A DNA stretch of 64,000 nucleotides from Planctomycetota bacterium (lineage in GTDB: Bacteria; Planctomycetota; Phycisphaerae; Phycisphaerales; UBA1924). The stretch's first letter is position 1. Each line of letters starts with the position of its first letter. The stretch is from the NCBI GenBank assembly GCA_017303555.1, contig JAFLCN010000003.1:207938-271937 (forward strand). Direction: 5' to 3'. Below the pieces are notes generated by a model. That model was not told where the DNA came from. It was given only the letters and a program-made list of their open reading frames with translations, and did no database searches. This document shows positions 45,393 through 55,055 of this stretch, in pieces. The position numbers and the translations under genes were made by a program.

Positions 45393-47705
45393 ATGCGTTT
45401 TAGTCGAGTCTGCCGCAATGCCGCCATCGTCTCCCTCGTCGGCCTGAGTGCGGGGATCGCCCGGGCACAGGATTTCTACGACACCTCCGTCCTCCGCACC
45501 GTCAACATCCAGTTCCACGATGCCAACTGGCTCGCGCTGCTCAAGGCAAACTACGCCGCGCAGGTCAACATCCTCGCCGACCTGACCATCGACAACGTCA
45601 CGTACCCAAGCGTCGGCGTCCGCATCCGGGGCAACACCTCGTACACGGCGCTCCCCGCGGGCTCCGAGAAGTTCTCGATCAACATCGATACCGACGCGGT
45701 CGATCCGAACCAGGAGATCACCGGGGGGTATTCGTCGCTCAACTTCAACAACGGCTTTCATGATCCGACCTTCTGCCGCGAGGTGCTCTACAACAACTAC
45801 GTCGCCTCGTTCATGCCCAACATGCGCGCCAACCACGTGATCGTGACGCTCAACGGGCAGAATTGGGGCGTCTACAACAACATCCAGCAGTTCAACAAGA
45901 AGATGCTCAGCACGCACTTCCCCGACACCAGCGGTCTGCGAATCAAGTGCGCGAACAATCCCGCAGGCCCGGGTCTCCGCTACAACGGCGCGACCGCATC
46001 CGGCTACACCGGTTACGAAATCAAGGATGACGGCGGCCTGGCCGACCCGTGGGCCGCGCACATCGCCGTCTGCAACGCGCTCACCAACGCAACCACTGCG
46101 AACTGGCAGACCACCATCGACCCGATCTTCGCGGTCGATCCTTCGATCTGGTCGGTCGTCTTCGAGAACATTCTCACCGACGACGACAGTTACGTGAACA
46201 AGGGTGCGGATTTCATGACCTACCGCAACCCCACGGACGGGCGCACCTATCTGCTCCAGACCGACGCGAACGAAACGTTCACGCAGACGACCTGGTCGCC
46301 CACGCTCAACTTCACGCAGACAACCAAGCCTTTCCTCAGCCGCGTGCTTGCCGTGCCGGAGCTCCGCCAGCGCTACTTCGCGCACTACCGCACGGCCAAG
46401 GCCGACCTGAACTGGGCGTTCTTCGGACCGACGGCGACCGCGCTCCGCACGCAGATTGACGCCGCCGTCAACGCCGATCCCAAGAAGCTCTATTCCTACA
46501 CGCTCTTCAACAACAACTTCACCGCCTCGGTGAACATGCCCTATTCCGGCCCCGCCGGCGGCACAATCCCCGGCCTTCAGCCCTTCCTGACTGCACGCAC
46601 CAGCTCCCTCAACTCCATCGCCGAGATGGCCGCGACCGGGCCGGTGATTTCTTCCGTGACGCCCTCGAGCGCAACGCCCGATCCGATCGACACGGTGACG
46701 ATCACGGCCGCCGTCGCGCCCTCCGCGAGCGGCGCGATCTCCAAGGTCGAGCTCTGGTATCGCCCCTCCCCCTCCGGCACCTACCAGCGCACGCTGATGT
46801 CGCTCAGCGCGCCGGGTCAGTATTCCGTCGTTCTTCCCGTCATCGCTTCGCCCGGCCAGCGCGTCGATTACTACGTCGCCGCCACAACCGCCAACACCTA
46901 CGGCTCGCTCTCCTTCAGCCCCACGCACACCGAGTGGACCCCGCTCAGCATCAACTACTCCTTCGCCGCCAGCGGCGGCATGCGCATCACCGAATACATG
47001 TACTCGGGCGCAAACGGTGAATTCGTCGAGTTCACCAATATGTCGGGCGAAGCCATCGACCTGACCGGCTGGAGCTTCGACGATGATCACGCCGTCGCCG
47101 GCGCGTTCAGCCTCACGCCTCTCGGCACGGTCCAGCCCGGCGAGTCGGTGATCATCACCGAAGCAGTGGAAGCAACATTCCGTACCGCGTGGGGACTTGG
47201 TGCGGGCGTCAAGATTCTCGGCGGCCTGGGCGTCGGGGGCGTCGGCAACAACCTTGCCCGCAACGACCAGATCCACCTCTACAACGCCAGTGGAACGCTC
47301 GTCGATCGCCTCCGCTTCGGCGATCAGACCTACACCGGAACCATCCGCACCCAGAACGCCAGCGGCCAGCCCTGCAGCGAATTTGTCGGCGAAGATTCCA
47401 TCGCCAACTGGCACCTCTCCGTCGTCGGCGATGCGCACGGTTCGTTCGCTTCGTCCGGCAACGACAAGGGCACCCCCGGCCTCTACCTCCCCGTCCGCTG
47501 CACACCCTGCCCCGGCGATCTCAACAACGACGGCATGGTCGACGACGCCGACTTCGTCCTCTTCGCCCAGGCCTACGACCTGCTCGACTGCTCCGACATC
47601 TCGATGCCCGCGAACTGCCCGTCCGATCTCAACGACGACAACTTCGTGGACGACTCCGACTTTGTCGAGTTCGTCGAGGCCTACAACCTGCTTCTTTGCC
47701 CCTGA
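45393..47705 (+). CDS. secreted CotH-kinase/lamin-tail protein with dockerin-like tag
   Basis: A 770-residue exported protein. After a signal peptide (AAIVSLVGLSAGIARA) comes a CotH kinase-like domain (about 25-390), marked by PSVGVRIRGNTSY, KFSINIDTD, LNFNNGFHDP, VIVTLNGQNWGVYNNIQQFN, and the later LQTDANETF. CotH kinases are secretory-pathway atypical kinases that phosphorylate coat proteins in Bacillus spores. An Ig-like/beta region (about 405-525) follows, then a lamin-tail domain (MRITEYMYSGANGEFVEFTN; IDLTGWSFDDDHAV, from about 530), and the tag (CPGDLNNDGMVDDADF; CPSDLNDDNFVDDSDF) ending in CP. GAAGGAG lies five bases before the ATG; a GTG six bases upstream is an alternative. Kinase activity outside the cell, where ATP is scarce, is not established. 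Confidence 0.86.
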   Translation: MRFSRVCRNAAIVSLVGLSAGIARAQDFYDTSVLRTVNIQFHDANWLALLKANYAAQVNILADLTIDNVTYPSVGVRIRGNTSYTALPAGSEKFSINIDTDAVDPNQEITGGYSSLNFNNGFHDPTFCREVLYNNYVASFMPNMRANHVIVTLNGQNWGVYNNIQQFNKKMLSTHFPDTSGLRIKCANNPAGPGLRYNGATASGYTGYEIKDDGGLADPWAAHIAVCNALTNATTANWQTTIDPIFAVDPSIWSVVFENILTDDDSYVNKGADFMTYRNPTDGRTYLLQTDANETFTQTTWSPTLNFTQTTKPFLSRVLAVPELRQRYFAHYRTAKADLNWAFFGPTATALRTQIDAAVNADPKKLYSYTLFNNNFTASVNMPYSGPAGGTIPGLQPFLTARTSSLNSIAEMAATGPVISSVTPSSATPDPIDTVTITAAVAPSASGAISKVELWYRPSPSGTYQRTLMSLSAPGQYSVVLPVIASPGQRVDYYVAATTANTYGSLSFSPTHTEWTPLSINYSFAASGGMRITEYMYSGANGEFVEFTNMSGEAIDLTGWSFDDDHAVAGAFSLTPLGTVQPGESVIITEAVEATFRTAWGLGAGVKILGGLGVGGVGNNLARNDQIHLYNASGTLVDRLRFGDQTYTGTIRTQNASGQPCSEFVGEDSIANWHLSVVGDAHGSFASSGNDKGTPGLYLPVRCTPCPGDLNNDGMVDDADFVLFAQAYDLLDCSDISMPANCPSDLNDDNFVDDSDFVEFVEAYNLLLCP

Positions 47706-47734
47706 CGATCGATGTCATGAACAAAGACCTCATT

Positions 47735-47764
47735 CGCCCGGATATTCCGGGCGATTTTTGTTTT
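47735..47764 (+). terminator. rho-independent terminator
   Basis: A perfect stem CGCCCGGA / TCCGGGCG around a TAT loop, followed by ATTTTTGTTTTG. It comes 29 bases after the CotH gene's stop codon and separates it from the next secreted-protein gene. Confidence 0.88.
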
Positions 47765-47874
47765 GAGAACTGTTTGGTATGCCGCAATGTCGTGATATCT
47801 TGGAGATCTCGATGCGAGCCGATCGCGCTTGCAGTGTCGTCGGAAAGAGAACTTCCGTGGGGCGGGAGACTCGT

Positions 47875-49875
47875 ATGGATCGCTGGCGGACGGCTTGGAC
47901 TCTGATCGCATTCGTGGCGGGTTCGACGGCTCGCGCCCAGCCGTTTGAATGGACCAATCCGGCCGGTGGAGCGTGGAACACGGACACGAACTGGTCGCCC
48001 GTCGGCCATCCCGGTGTTGCGGGGCAGAGCGCGCTCATTTCTCTGGCGGGAAGCTACACCGTTTCCACTGTCACCAGCATCAAGCTGGATTCACTCCAGG
48101 TGCTGAATCCGACGGCGATTCTGAACGTCAACTTCAACACAGGAATCGAAGTTCTCACTTCGGCCGACTTCATCAACAACGGTCTGGTGGTGATCAATCC
48201 ATCGAACCTGACGAATACGTACGCGTCCATGTGGTTCAAGGCCGACCTCAACGTCGGGGGCTCCGGTACGTTGCGGCTGAACGCCGCTGGATATTCGGGC
48301 GAGGCGACCTTGAGCTTCGCCGTGATGAACCATCTCGCTCCTCACAAGATCACCGGAAAGGGAATGTTGGGCGGAAACGTCATCAACAACGAAAGCCTGA
48401 TTCACTCAAACTCCGGCGGCGAGATTCTTATCCGGTCGATCATTCACAACGGCCCCGGCGGTGAGATCCGCTCCAGCTCCGGGTCCATGGTCACGCTCGT
48501 CGTGGAAACCGAGGTCTACGGCGGGCTCATCAGCGGCGCCTACACATCACTCGGCCATCCGCTGCTGAGCGGGGTCACCAACACGGCACGATGCGTCGGC
48601 ATGTTTCGCCTCCCCAGTGCCGGTATCGTCAACAACGGCACGATTGAGATTCGCCACCTTTCCGCGGCACAGAAGTACGGCGTGACCGTCCTCGAGCCGG
48701 CCACGATTTCCGGAACGGGCAAGGTCACACTTATGGCCCTCTCCGATCTGGACCAAGCTCAGATCTACACCGCCAACGGATCGACGCTCACCAACGGCCC
48801 GCTGCATCTGATCAACGGCACCGGACGCATCTACGCGCCGATGATCAATCAGGGCACCATCAACGCCGACGTCGACGACAAGTTGATCGAGATCCGGTCC
48901 GCAATCACGCAGCAGGGTTCCGGCATCATCACCGCGGACAAGGGCGATGCCTGTCTTGCGGCCGGCGCATTCATCACCGGCGGCCGCTTCGGTTCGGTCA
49001 ACGGCGGGCGTGTGCGGGCGACCGGCAGCAGCACGATCAGCGGCGTTACGAATATCGGGACGCTCGCGATCGATCCGGGCATTGTGCTCACCGTGCAGTC
49101 CCCGACGTTCGAGAACAACGGCACCATCATTCTCAATACGACCGCATCGACCGGAATCTCACGGTTGCTTTTCAACCAGTCAAGCACCATGAACGGCACC
49201 GGAACGCTGCTCATGAACGCAGGCTCCGATTCCGGTCGGGCGCGCCTCACGACCACCGCACCCGCCGTGCTCACGCTCGGCCCGGGCCAGACAGTCCGCG
49301 GCACCGGACTCTTCTACGCAAACCTCATATCGAGCGGCAAGCTCAGCCCGGGTGCCATCGATGGCGCGATCAGCACCTTGAGCCCCCGCGAACCGCTCAC
49401 GCTGACCAGCCAATCGCAGATCGTCATCGACGCCGTCGGTATTTCGTCGAATCAGTACGACAAAATCGCAAGCAGCGAACCCATGACCATCGCCGGCTCG
49501 GTGTCGCTGGTGATTTCCGGAGGATGGGCGCCAACCGCGAGCTGCACGTCCGTCAATTTTCTCAGCGCACTTACTCTAACCGGCAAGTTTGATTCCTACT
49601 CGGTCAGCGCCCCGCCTACCCCGGGCAAGGTCTGGCGTCTTTATTACAAACCGAATGGTGTCTCGTTCAGGCTGACCTGCCCCGCCGACTTCAACGCCGA
49701 TTGCGAGATCGATGATGCCGACTTCGTAGGATTCGCGAGCGGGTACGACCTTCTGCTGTGCAGCAGCCCTGAGATGCCCCAGTACTGCCCGGCCGATCTC
49801 AACAACGATAGTTTCGTCGACGATGCCGACTTCGTCCTCTTCGTCGCGGCGTACAGCCAACTCGTCTGCCCCTGA
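47875..49875 (+). CDS. secreted beta-helix repeat protein with dockerin-like tag (paralogue 1)
   Basis: A 666-residue secreted protein with signal (WTLIAFVAGSTARAQ). It begins with a W...G.W....NW motif (PFEWTNPAGGAWNTDTNWSP) shared by autotransporter-like passengers and PEP-CTERM proteins. The body is built of short beta-strands separated by N-N-G turns (FINNGLVVINPSNL, FENNGTIILNTTA), suggesting a right-handed beta-helix. A repeated module shows twice, with GKGMLGGNVINNESLIH and GTGRIYAPMINQGTINADVD. No beta-barrel (autotransporter) domain follows; the tag (CPADFNADCEIDDADF; CPADLNNDSFVDDADF) with terminal CP does. It is paralogous to the larger repeat protein about 8 kb downstream. Confidence 0.82.
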   Translation: MDRWRTAWTLIAFVAGSTARAQPFEWTNPAGGAWNTDTNWSPVGHPGVAGQSALISLAGSYTVSTVTSIKLDSLQVLNPTAILNVNFNTGIEVLTSADFINNGLVVINPSNLTNTYASMWFKADLNVGGSGTLRLNAAGYSGEATLSFAVMNHLAPHKITGKGMLGGNVINNESLIHSNSGGEILIRSIIHNGPGGEIRSSSGSMVTLVVETEVYGGLISGAYTSLGHPLLSGVTNTARCVGMFRLPSAGIVNNGTIEIRHLSAAQKYGVTVLEPATISGTGKVTLMALSDLDQAQIYTANGSTLTNGPLHLINGTGRIYAPMINQGTINADVDDKLIEIRSAITQQGSGIITADKGDACLAAGAFITGGRFGSVNGGRVRATGSSTISGVTNIGTLAIDPGIVLTVQSPTFENNGTIILNTTASTGISRLLFNQSSTMNGTGTLLMNAGSDSGRARLTTTAPAVLTLGPGQTVRGTGLFYANLISSGKLSPGAIDGAISTLSPREPLTLTSQSQIVIDAVGISSNQYDKIASSEPMTIAGSVSLVISGGWAPTASCTSVNFLSALTLTGKFDSYSVSAPPTPGKVWRLYYKPNGVSFRLTCPADFNADCEIDDADFVGFASGYDLLLCSSPEMPQYCPADLNNDSFVDDADFVLFVAAYSQLVCP

Positions 49876-49884
49876 TCCGCGCAC

Positions 49885-50811
49885 TCACGTGCCGACCGCG
49901 AACCGGCATTCCGTCAGCATCTCTTCTCCCGGGTTCAGCACGATCGTTCCCGTTCCCTTCACGCCCCGCGCGCCGAGGTTGAACGCATCGTTCACCTGCG
50001 TCTGCGGCTCGACCGCAATGAATGGCAACGGTGTCCCGCTCTTCCCGTTCGCGTGCGGAGCGAACAGAACGAGATGGTTCATACTCGATGATGCTTTCAT
50101 GCGAAGCGTCACGCCGCTCGAAGGCCAGCGCAGTTCGGCTGTGCCTCCAAACCCCGCGAACACGGTGTCGATGTGCTCATCCGGAATCGTCGCAAGATTG
50201 GCAAGCCTTCTCGATAAGTCATCCGGCGCCGCAGGGCCTATCGCGCACGCCGCCTTGAGCGGATACCGCCCGCTCACGGGCGCCCGCAGCTCGATCACAT
50301 CGCGATCGTCCCACAGCCGACGCGAAAAGTACGGGTGATGCCCGCACCCTGTCGGGAACGGTGCCGCATCCAGATTCCGCACCCGCAGCGAAACAACCAG
50401 CGCCGAGTCTTCCAGCACGTACTCCGCTTCGCAAGCGTACTTCCACGCCCAGTTTGAATCCGCGTGGTCCTTGCTCTCGTACGCCAGCGTCACCGAGGCC
50501 GAATCCTGCCGCACGATCTTCCACGGCCGCTTGCGCACATCCCCGTGCTGCGCCGTTCCGTCCGCCGTGTTCACCCGCAGCGCGATCTCGCGCCCTTCAA
50601 AGACAAACTTCGCTCCCGCGATCCGGTTCGCCCACGGTGCCATGATGAACGACCCCAGCAGCGACGCGTTCGTCTCTTCCGGCGCTGCCCGCCTCATCAT
50701 CGGGTAGTAAAACCCGCTCGGACCCAGCACCGAAAAGTCCGCGATCCCCGCGCCAAGCTCCGGCGCGATCGACAGCCTCAACATCTTGTTGACCAACGCG
50801 ATGCACGTCAT
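49885..50811 (-). CDS. aldose 1-epimerase family protein
   Basis: Interconverts alpha and beta anomers of aldoses; the 308-residue protein is a galactose-mutarotase-type beta-sandwich. Seen are GSFIMAPWANRIAGAKFVFE with the sugar-binding NR, TAQHGDVRKRPWKIVR with the conserved His, GHHPYFSRRLWDD with the second His-Pro-Tyr-Phe, and EPQTQVNDAFN with the catalytic Glu. No signal peptide is visible, so it is cytoplasmic. It is the only minus-strand gene within the tagged-protein island and converges with the preceding repeat-protein gene, with nine bases between them. Sugar specificity is not predictable. Confidence 0.85.
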   Translation of the reverse strand: MTCIALVNKMLRLSIAPELGAGIADFSVLGPSGFYYPMMRRAAPEETNASLLGSFIMAPWANRIAGAKFVFEGREIALRVNTADGTAQHGDVRKRPWKIVRQDSASVTLAYESKDHADSNWAWKYACEAEYVLEDSALVVSLRVRNLDAAPFPTGCGHHPYFSRRLWDDRDVIELRAPVSGRYPLKAACAIGPAAPDDLSRRLANLATIPDEHIDTVFAGFGGTAELRWPSSGVTLRMKASSSMNHLVLFAPHANGKSGTPLPFIAVEPQTQVNDAFNLGARGVKGTGTIVLNPGEEMLTECRFAVGT

Positions 50812-51023
50812 ACCCGTTCATTCTCCACGAAAAGCCTTCGAACCCATCGCCCACACCCCATCACCTCTTCACCTGCTCACCTCCTTGCCTTCTCACCTTC
50901 TCCTCTCAGTCGAGGTTATGGGGCCAACACAACTATTGATCCGATCCCACCAGCGCGGTACGTTGGTGCCTCGGGTTCTTCGCGCCCGTGCCGGATGTTT
51001 CTCCGCTCCCGGGAGGGGATTTC

Positions 51024-53612
51024 ATGACGCTGCTTCGTTCTTTCGTTCTCGCTTCCGCTTCCATCGCGGCCAGCGCCCACGCCCAGCCCTGCGGCAACAT
51101 CTACCTGCCCACCGACGGCTACCGGGGAGTTGACGGCGTCGTGTACGCCAGCACCATGTGGGACCCCGACGGCGCCGGCCCTCGAACACCTGTGCTTGTC
51201 GTCGCCGGCTCATTCGAGTTTGCGGGCAGCGTCCATACCAACAACATCGCAACCTACGACCCCGCGACCGACGAGTGGGGAAAGTTCGGCGACGGCATCG
51301 GTTCTCCCTTCAGCACGCTCATCCAGGCTCTCGCCGTTCTTTCAACCGGCGAACTCGTCGCCGCCGGTGGCCTCACCATCACCGATGGGCCCGATTCCTC
51401 CCACGTCGCGCGCTGGGATGCCGCGGCTTCCACCTGGAAGCCTCTCGGCAACGGCCTCAACAACGGCTTCGTCACCGCGCTCACGCCCCTCGCAGGGGGC
51501 GGCCTCGTCGCCGGCGGCAACTTCTACACGCTCAACGGCGCTCCGGCCGGACACATCGCCCGCTGGGACGGCGCAGCCTGGTCCAACATGAACGGCGGCG
51601 TCTCCGCGCCCTCTTCTGTCCAGGTCTTCTCTCTCACCACGCTCACCAACGGCGACGTCATTGCCGGCGGCCTCTTCACCAGCGCCGGCGGCGTCCCCGC
51701 GAACAACATCGCGCGCTGGTCGCCCGCCGGAGGCGGCTCCTGGTCCGCCTTCGGCTCGGGCGCTGACCACTACGTCACCGAACTGACCGCGCTCCCCGCC
51801 AACGCGTTCATCGCCGGAGGCCTCTTCTCTTCCATCGCCGGCAACTCCTTCCACGGCATCGCACGATTCTCCGGCGGAACATGGTCCGGCTACGGGCTCG
51901 ATGCGCCCTCCGCCATACAGACCATCGATCCGCAGCCCAACGGCGACCTTCTCGTCGGCGGCTACTTCACCAACTCCGGTCCGCAGATCACCCCGTACAT
52001 CGCCCGGTGGGTAGCCGCCTCTTCCTCGTGGCAGCCCGTCGGCAACGGCGCGAACAACGTCGTGCGTTCAATTTCGAGTTTCGGCGACGGCGGTTTCGCC
52101 GCCTGCGGCGACATGACCGCCATCAACGGCCTGCCCGGACGGGGCGTCCAGGTCTGGAAAGGTCAGGGTTGGATCAACTGGCCCGGCTTCAACGGCCCCG
52201 TTCTCTCGATCGCGCACCTCCCGAACGGCGACACCATCGCCGGCGGCCATTTCGCCGTCGCCGGAATCGGTATCGCCACCCGCATCGCGCGTCACACCAG
52301 TGACCAATGGGTCCCGATCGGCGAGGGGCTCGACGGCCCCGCACAGGCCATCCTCGCGCTCCCCGACAACAGCTTCATCGTCGCCGGCGCTTTCAACACG
52401 GCCGATTCCGTCCCCGTCTCCAACATCGCACGGTGCAGCCCCTCCGACGTTTTCACGCCGCTCGGCGACGGCCTCTTCGGCGGCGTCTACGCGCTCTGCC
52501 GCGCTTCCAACGGCGACATCATCGCCGGTGGCGAGTTCGAATCCAACGTCTCGCGCTGGAACGGATCGAGCTGGTCCACGCTCGGCTCCGGACCCGGCGG
52601 CGCCGTCTACGCGCTCGCGCAGCTCCCCACCGGCGAGATCATCGCCGGCGGCTCGTTCAGCACCGACAACGGCGCGCCCGCGAACAACATCGCGCTCTGG
52701 GATGGCGATGAATGGCTCCCCCTCGCCGACGGCTTCAACGACGAGGTCCTCGCCCTCGCTGTTCTTCCAAACGGGCACATCATCGCCGGAGGCGCGTTCA
52801 CCAGCACCGGCGAAACCGAGATGAACCGCATCGCCCGTTGGGATGGCTCCGCCTGGAACACGCTCACCTCCGGCACAAACGCGACCGTCCGCGCACTCGC
52901 TCTGCTCCAGAACGGCGAACTCCTGGTCGGCGGCGATTTCCAATCCGCCGGCGGGTTCTACACCGTCGGCCTCGCCCGCTGGAGCGGCGCCGATTGGAGC
53001 TTCATGAACTTCGGTGTGAGTGGTTCTGTGTACGCGCTCGCCGCGGCACCCGGAAACGCCGCCCACTTCGGAGGCTACTTCCTGGGCATCGGCAACGGCC
53101 CCTTCAGCGGCGGCGACACCTCGCCCTACTTCGGTTCCTGGGTCAACGCCGAACCGGCGATCACCCAGCAGCCCCAGTCCACGAGCAACTGCCCCTCCGG
53201 CACTGCGTCCTTCCACTTCGGCGTCACCGGGGGCGACTTCTCGTTCCAGTGGTTCTTCAACAGCGACCCCGTCGACGGCAGCCTCAATCCCTCCGCGCTC
53301 ACGGCAACCCTCGTTCTCGATCATCCCGCCCCGGAACAGGCCGGCTGGTACAGCTGCATCGCGGTCAGCGACTGCGGCCCGCTCTTCAGCGAGCAGGCCT
53401 ACCTCGATATCCAGTCGTGCTGCCCCGCCGATTTCAACTTTGATGGCCTCGTGGACGATCTCGATTTCCAGATCTTTGTCCCCGCCTACAACGAACTGCT
53501 CTGCCCCGATTTCCCGAGCACCTGCACGGGCGATCTCAACTCCGACGGCCTCGTGGACGACGCCGACTTCCAGCTCTTCGTCCCCGCGTACAACGCCCTG
53601 CTCTGCCCCTGA
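51024..53612 (+). CDS. secreted beta-propeller/Ig-like protein with dockerin-like tag
   Basis: An 862-residue secreted protein. A signal (RSFVLASASIAASAHAQ) is followed by about a dozen repeats of around 47-50 residues. Each has the pattern [V/T]xALxxLPNGxxIAGGxF and NNIARWDGxxWxxLGxG (for example NGDVIAGGLFTSAGGVPANN and NGHIIAGGAFTSTGETEMNR), giving one or more beta-propellers (about 30-700). Near 715-795 is an Ig-like domain (CPSGTASFHFGVTGGDFSFQ; AGWYSCIAVSDC). The tag (CPADFNFDGLVDDLDF; TGDLNSDGLVDDADF) has an unusual extra spacing between the loops, and ends in CP. GGGAGGGG is five bases upstream of the ATG. Ligand unknown; structural surface protein is the natural guess. Confidence 0.85.
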   Translation: MTLLRSFVLASASIAASAHAQPCGNIYLPTDGYRGVDGVVYASTMWDPDGAGPRTPVLVVAGSFEFAGSVHTNNIATYDPATDEWGKFGDGIGSPFSTLIQALAVLSTGELVAAGGLTITDGPDSSHVARWDAAASTWKPLGNGLNNGFVTALTPLAGGGLVAGGNFYTLNGAPAGHIARWDGAAWSNMNGGVSAPSSVQVFSLTTLTNGDVIAGGLFTSAGGVPANNIARWSPAGGGSWSAFGSGADHYVTELTALPANAFIAGGLFSSIAGNSFHGIARFSGGTWSGYGLDAPSAIQTIDPQPNGDLLVGGYFTNSGPQITPYIARWVAASSSWQPVGNGANNVVRSISSFGDGGFAACGDMTAINGLPGRGVQVWKGQGWINWPGFNGPVLSIAHLPNGDTIAGGHFAVAGIGIATRIARHTSDQWVPIGEGLDGPAQAILALPDNSFIVAGAFNTADSVPVSNIARCSPSDVFTPLGDGLFGGVYALCRASNGDIIAGGEFESNVSRWNGSSWSTLGSGPGGAVYALAQLPTGEIIAGGSFSTDNGAPANNIALWDGDEWLPLADGFNDEVLALAVLPNGHIIAGGAFTSTGETEMNRIARWDGSAWNTLTSGTNATVRALALLQNGELLVGGDFQSAGGFYTVGLARWSGADWSFMNFGVSGSVYALAAAPGNAAHFGGYFLGIGNGPFSGGDTSPYFGSWVNAEPAITQQPQSTSNCPSGTASFHFGVTGGDFSFQWFFNSDPVDGSLNPSALTATLVLDHPAPEQAGWYSCIAVSDCGPLFSEQAYLDIQSCCPADFNFDGLVDDLDFQIFVPAYNELLCPDFPSTCTGDLNSDGLVDDADFQLFVPAYNALLCP

Positions 53613-53634
53613 CCCCCTGTCTCGGAATCTCCCG

Positions 53635-54816
53635 ATGCGTTCGACCCGTTTGCACGCGCCGATGTTCCCGCTTGCGCTGCTCGGCGCCGTGTTCCTTGCG
53701 CCCTTCGCCCGCGCCGGCTTCACCTCCGGCGATCTGGTTCTCCTGACCGCCTCGTCCGGCGCACCGGGCAACACGCCCGCGGCACTCCTCATCAAAGCCT
53801 CGCCCCTCGCCGTCTCCATCCTCTCGCAAGATTCCGGCATCACGGGCGACGGCGCGTTCGATGCCTACCGAAACCGCGTTGCCGCCCGGCGCAGCCCCGA
53901 TGCCTTCGGCTGGCGCATCTCGCTGCTCGATTCCGACGGCTCGTGGACCGATCTGCCCTTCACCGGAAACCGCGATGTCTCGGCCCTCGCGCCCGCTGGC
54001 GACGGGCGCATCTACTTCCAGCGCCCCGGCAAGTTTTCATACATCGATGCCGCCGGAGTGACGCGAGACGTCCTCAACACCTCCGGCTCGAACATCTATG
54101 TCCCCCCGCGCGCCTGGTCGCGCATGTATTTCGATCTCCCGACACAGAGTCTCTTCCTGGGCGACAGCCAGGGTCTGTCCGCGCTCATCACCAGGATCAA
54201 GCTCACCCCCGACGGCTCGCGCGTCGCCGGCCCGCCCGCCGACACCGTCTTCGTCACCGCCAGTCTCAGCAACCCCAGGGTCGTTGGCATCACGCAAGGA
54301 CCGAACGGGCACCTCTTCATCAAGCTCGACGACAACTCGAACAACACCGCCCCGCGCATGCTCCTGATGAACCCCGCGACGCTCGAGGTCGATGTCTACG
54401 CGAACAGCGGCTACTTCGGCGTCGCGAGCGAGATCGCCGGATGCTTCAGCCCCGCGCTCAACGCGGCGCTCGCGGTCGATAGCCTGAGCGATCGGCTCCG
54501 CATCTTCACGTCCGGCGGCTCGATCGAGGGCGCCATCGTCCTCGCGCCGCTCGTTTCATCACCCGGCGGATCCGGAGAGAATGCAACGATGTTCCCTATC
54601 ACCGCCGCCGATGCGTCTTGCCCCGGGGACATCAACAACGACGGCCAGGTCGATGATTCCGATTTCGTGCTCTTCCTCACCGGCTACAACCTGCTCGACT
54701 GCGCCGATCCGGCCATGCCCGCCGGCTGCCCGTCGGACTTCAATCACGACGGCTTTGTGGACGACTCCGACTTCATCATCTTTGTCGTCGCATACAACGC
54801 GCTCGTCTGCCCCTGA
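53635..54816 (+). CDS. secreted protein with dockerin-like tag, probable propeller fold
   Basis: 393 residues, signal MFPLALLGAVFLAPFARA, then a beta-rich domain of about 300 residues with strands such as GDLVLLTASSGAPGNTPAAL, DGRIYFQRPGKFSYIDAAG, QSLFLGDSQGLSALITRIKL and LFIKLDDNSNNTAPRM. The repetition of short hydrophobic strands fits a beta-propeller, but no named family is recognised. The tag is canonical (CPGDINNDGQVDDSDF; CPSDFNHDGFVDDSDF) and ends in CP. It begins 22 bases after the stop of the preceding propeller protein, with no terminator visible in between, so the two may be cotranscribed. Confidence 0.8.
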   Translation: MRSTRLHAPMFPLALLGAVFLAPFARAGFTSGDLVLLTASSGAPGNTPAALLIKASPLAVSILSQDSGITGDGAFDAYRNRVAARRSPDAFGWRISLLDSDGSWTDLPFTGNRDVSALAPAGDGRIYFQRPGKFSYIDAAGVTRDVLNTSGSNIYVPPRAWSRMYFDLPTQSLFLGDSQGLSALITRIKLTPDGSRVAGPPADTVFVTASLSNPRVVGITQGPNGHLFIKLDDNSNNTAPRMLLMNPATLEVDVYANSGYFGVASEIAGCFSPALNAALAVDSLSDRLRIFTSGGSIEGAIVLAPLVSSPGGSGENATMFPITAADASCPGDINNDGQVDDSDFVLFLTGYNLLDCADPAMPAGCPSDFNHDGFVDDSDFIIFVVAYNALVCP

Positions 54817-55055
54817 TGCGTTCGCCCCGCTCCGGCCCTCGCGCCGGACAAAGGTGTACGTGCGCACTTTGCCAGCCAGAAGTGCGCGACAAACACCGCG
54901 CGATGCCGGATTTTGAAAATTTCGTATTCCCTTTCAACGCAAGGAATTGGCGCGGAATCTGCCCCGGCGCAGGTGCGGGTTTTCCCGGCCAGAACCGCAC
55001 GCGGACCCACAGGTAGAGGAGCGTGCCGCTCCTCCAAACCACGGAGCCCCGCACC

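Noticed and set aside
44034..47438. Antisense open frame of 1,134 codons on the minus strand
   Set aside because: It is opposite two well-supported secreted-protein genes, and its translation is rich in G, D, V and R without any domain. It is a high-GC mirror frame.
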